Assembly (NCBI RefSeq): GCF_038967635.1
Contig: NZ_CP152413.1
Location: 5,522,001 to 5,586,000, forward strand
DNA length: 64,000 nucleotides
Reading direction: 5' to 3'
From: Bradyrhizobium sp. B124
GTDB taxonomy: Bacteria; Pseudomonadota; Alphaproteobacteria; Rhizobiales; Xanthobacteraceae
The position numbers and the translations under genes are program-made. Below, piece by piece: positions 63,534-64,000 of this stretch. A model generated the notes under the pieces. It did not search any database. It worked only from the letters and a program-made list of their open reading frames with translations, and had not been told where the DNA came from. Every line of letters begins with the position of its first letter. The stretch's first letter is position 1.

Positions 63534-64000
63534 ATGCTCGACAACAACCAGATCGCCGCCGCCGCCAAGGTTCTGCACGATCACTGGCACGCCGGAATAA
63601 AACTCGGCGCGCTCGACGGCGCCATCCGGCCGCGCGACCGCGCCGAGGGTTACGCGGTGCAGGCTCAGCTGGAAAAGTCATCGCGCGAAAAACTGTTCGG
63701 CTGGAAGATCGCGGCGACCAGCGAGGCCGGCCAGAAGCATATCAATGTCGCAGGGCCGCTGGCCGGGCGCATCCTCGCCGAAACATTGATCGCTGATGGC
63801 GGCACCGCATCGATGAAGGGCAACGCGATGCGCGTCGGCGAACCGGAATACGCCTTCCGCATGGCGCGCGATCTCGCGCCGCGCACCACGCCCTACAGTG
63901 TGCAGGAGGTCCTCGACGCGGTCGGCACGCTGCATCCCGCGATCGAGATACCGGATTCGCGCTTCGCCGATTTCACATCGGCCGGCGAGGCGCAGCTGAT
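63534..64000 (+). CDS. 2-keto-4-pentenoate hydratase family protein, 5' part
   Basis: The reading frame from the ATG at 63534 stays open to the window end (about 155 residues). MLDNNQIAAAAKVLHDHWHA, PRDRAEGYAVQAQLEKSSRE, KLFGWKIAATSEAGQKHINV, GPLAGRILAETL and VGEPEYAFRMARDLAPRTT are the early conserved blocks of the fumarylacetoacetate hydrolase/2-keto-4-pentenoate hydratase family, and HPAIEIPDSRF begins the metal-binding block (Glu). These enzymes act late in aromatic meta-cleavage or in related beta-keto acid pathways. The rest of the gene, with the remaining metal ligands, is outside the window. AGGGACG lies upstream of the start. Confidence 0.88.
   Translation, partial: MLDNNQIAAAAKVLHDHWHAGIKLGALDGAIRPRDRAEGYAVQAQLEKSSREKLFGWKIAATSEAGQKHINVAGPLAGRILAETLIADGGTASMKGNAMRVGEPEYAFRMARDLAPRTTPYSVQEVLDAVGTLHPAIEIPDSRFADFTSAGEAQL

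Overview
The window is chromosomal DNA of a Rhizobiales alphaproteobacterium, most like Bradyrhizobium or a close relative. Supporting signs are the very high GC, which produces long antisense shadow ORFs, the gene order rsmB - heparinase II/III - purH, two glnK-amtB pairs, an Irr-type iron control element, and many intergenic palindromic repeats of the kind seen in that group. Genus is inferred from content; no marker search was possible. Both ends cut genes: the 3' part of tsaD on the left and the 5' part of a 2-keto-4-pentenoate hydratase-like gene on the right.

Layout. 1-9.3 kb: tsaD (partial), gpsA, a three-gene block (exported dehalogenase-like protein, divergent LysR regulator, exported esterase), an EVE-domain protein, topoisomerase IB, a gene-poor stretch with one frameshifted remnant, and acs. 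9.4-22.5 kb: L,D-transpeptidase, nuclease, SdhAF4-like protein, rsmB, heparinase, an IS5-type insertion sequence, purH, two MFS transporters and ggt. 22.6-31.2 kb: small metabolic genes (SDR, GIY-YIG, GST, MATE, HCCA isomerase-like, ketopantoate reductase-like), then a cytochrome c and PQQ-type sugar dehydrogenase pair. 31.5-34.6 kb: a decayed DUF2865 gene, tRNA-Gly(GCC), a cyclase/SRPBCC gene, a thioredoxin-TPR protein and a LON-domain protein.

34.6-39.3 kb is the most distinctive block: on the minus strand a PepSY-like periplasmic protein, cytochrome b561, a porin, an FMN_bind protein carrying an SGAT flavinylation motif, ApbE, and a small four-histidine membrane protein. A near-consensus Irr iron control element lies upstream of the first gene. 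I read it as an iron-responsive quinol-to-periplasm electron route built from haem b and covalently bound flavin, possibly a ferric reductase system.

39.4-64 kb: an MHYT-PAS-GGDEF-EAL protein, a TetR pair with clear operators, a UbiH-type hydroxylase, tesB, then two glnK-amtB units separated by an ArsR-SRPBCC pair and a second-type clpP. The second glnK has a sigma-54 promoter. After that come GFA, GGDEF, Nudix and aminotransferase genes, then ftsK, a LolA-like carrier, xth, a cyclic-nucleotide-binding protein, an OmpR-type regulator and a second YkuD protein.

At least seven families of intergenic inverted repeats punctuate the gaps. One copy is interrupted by the insertion sequence, which allows its borders and target duplication to be read directly.
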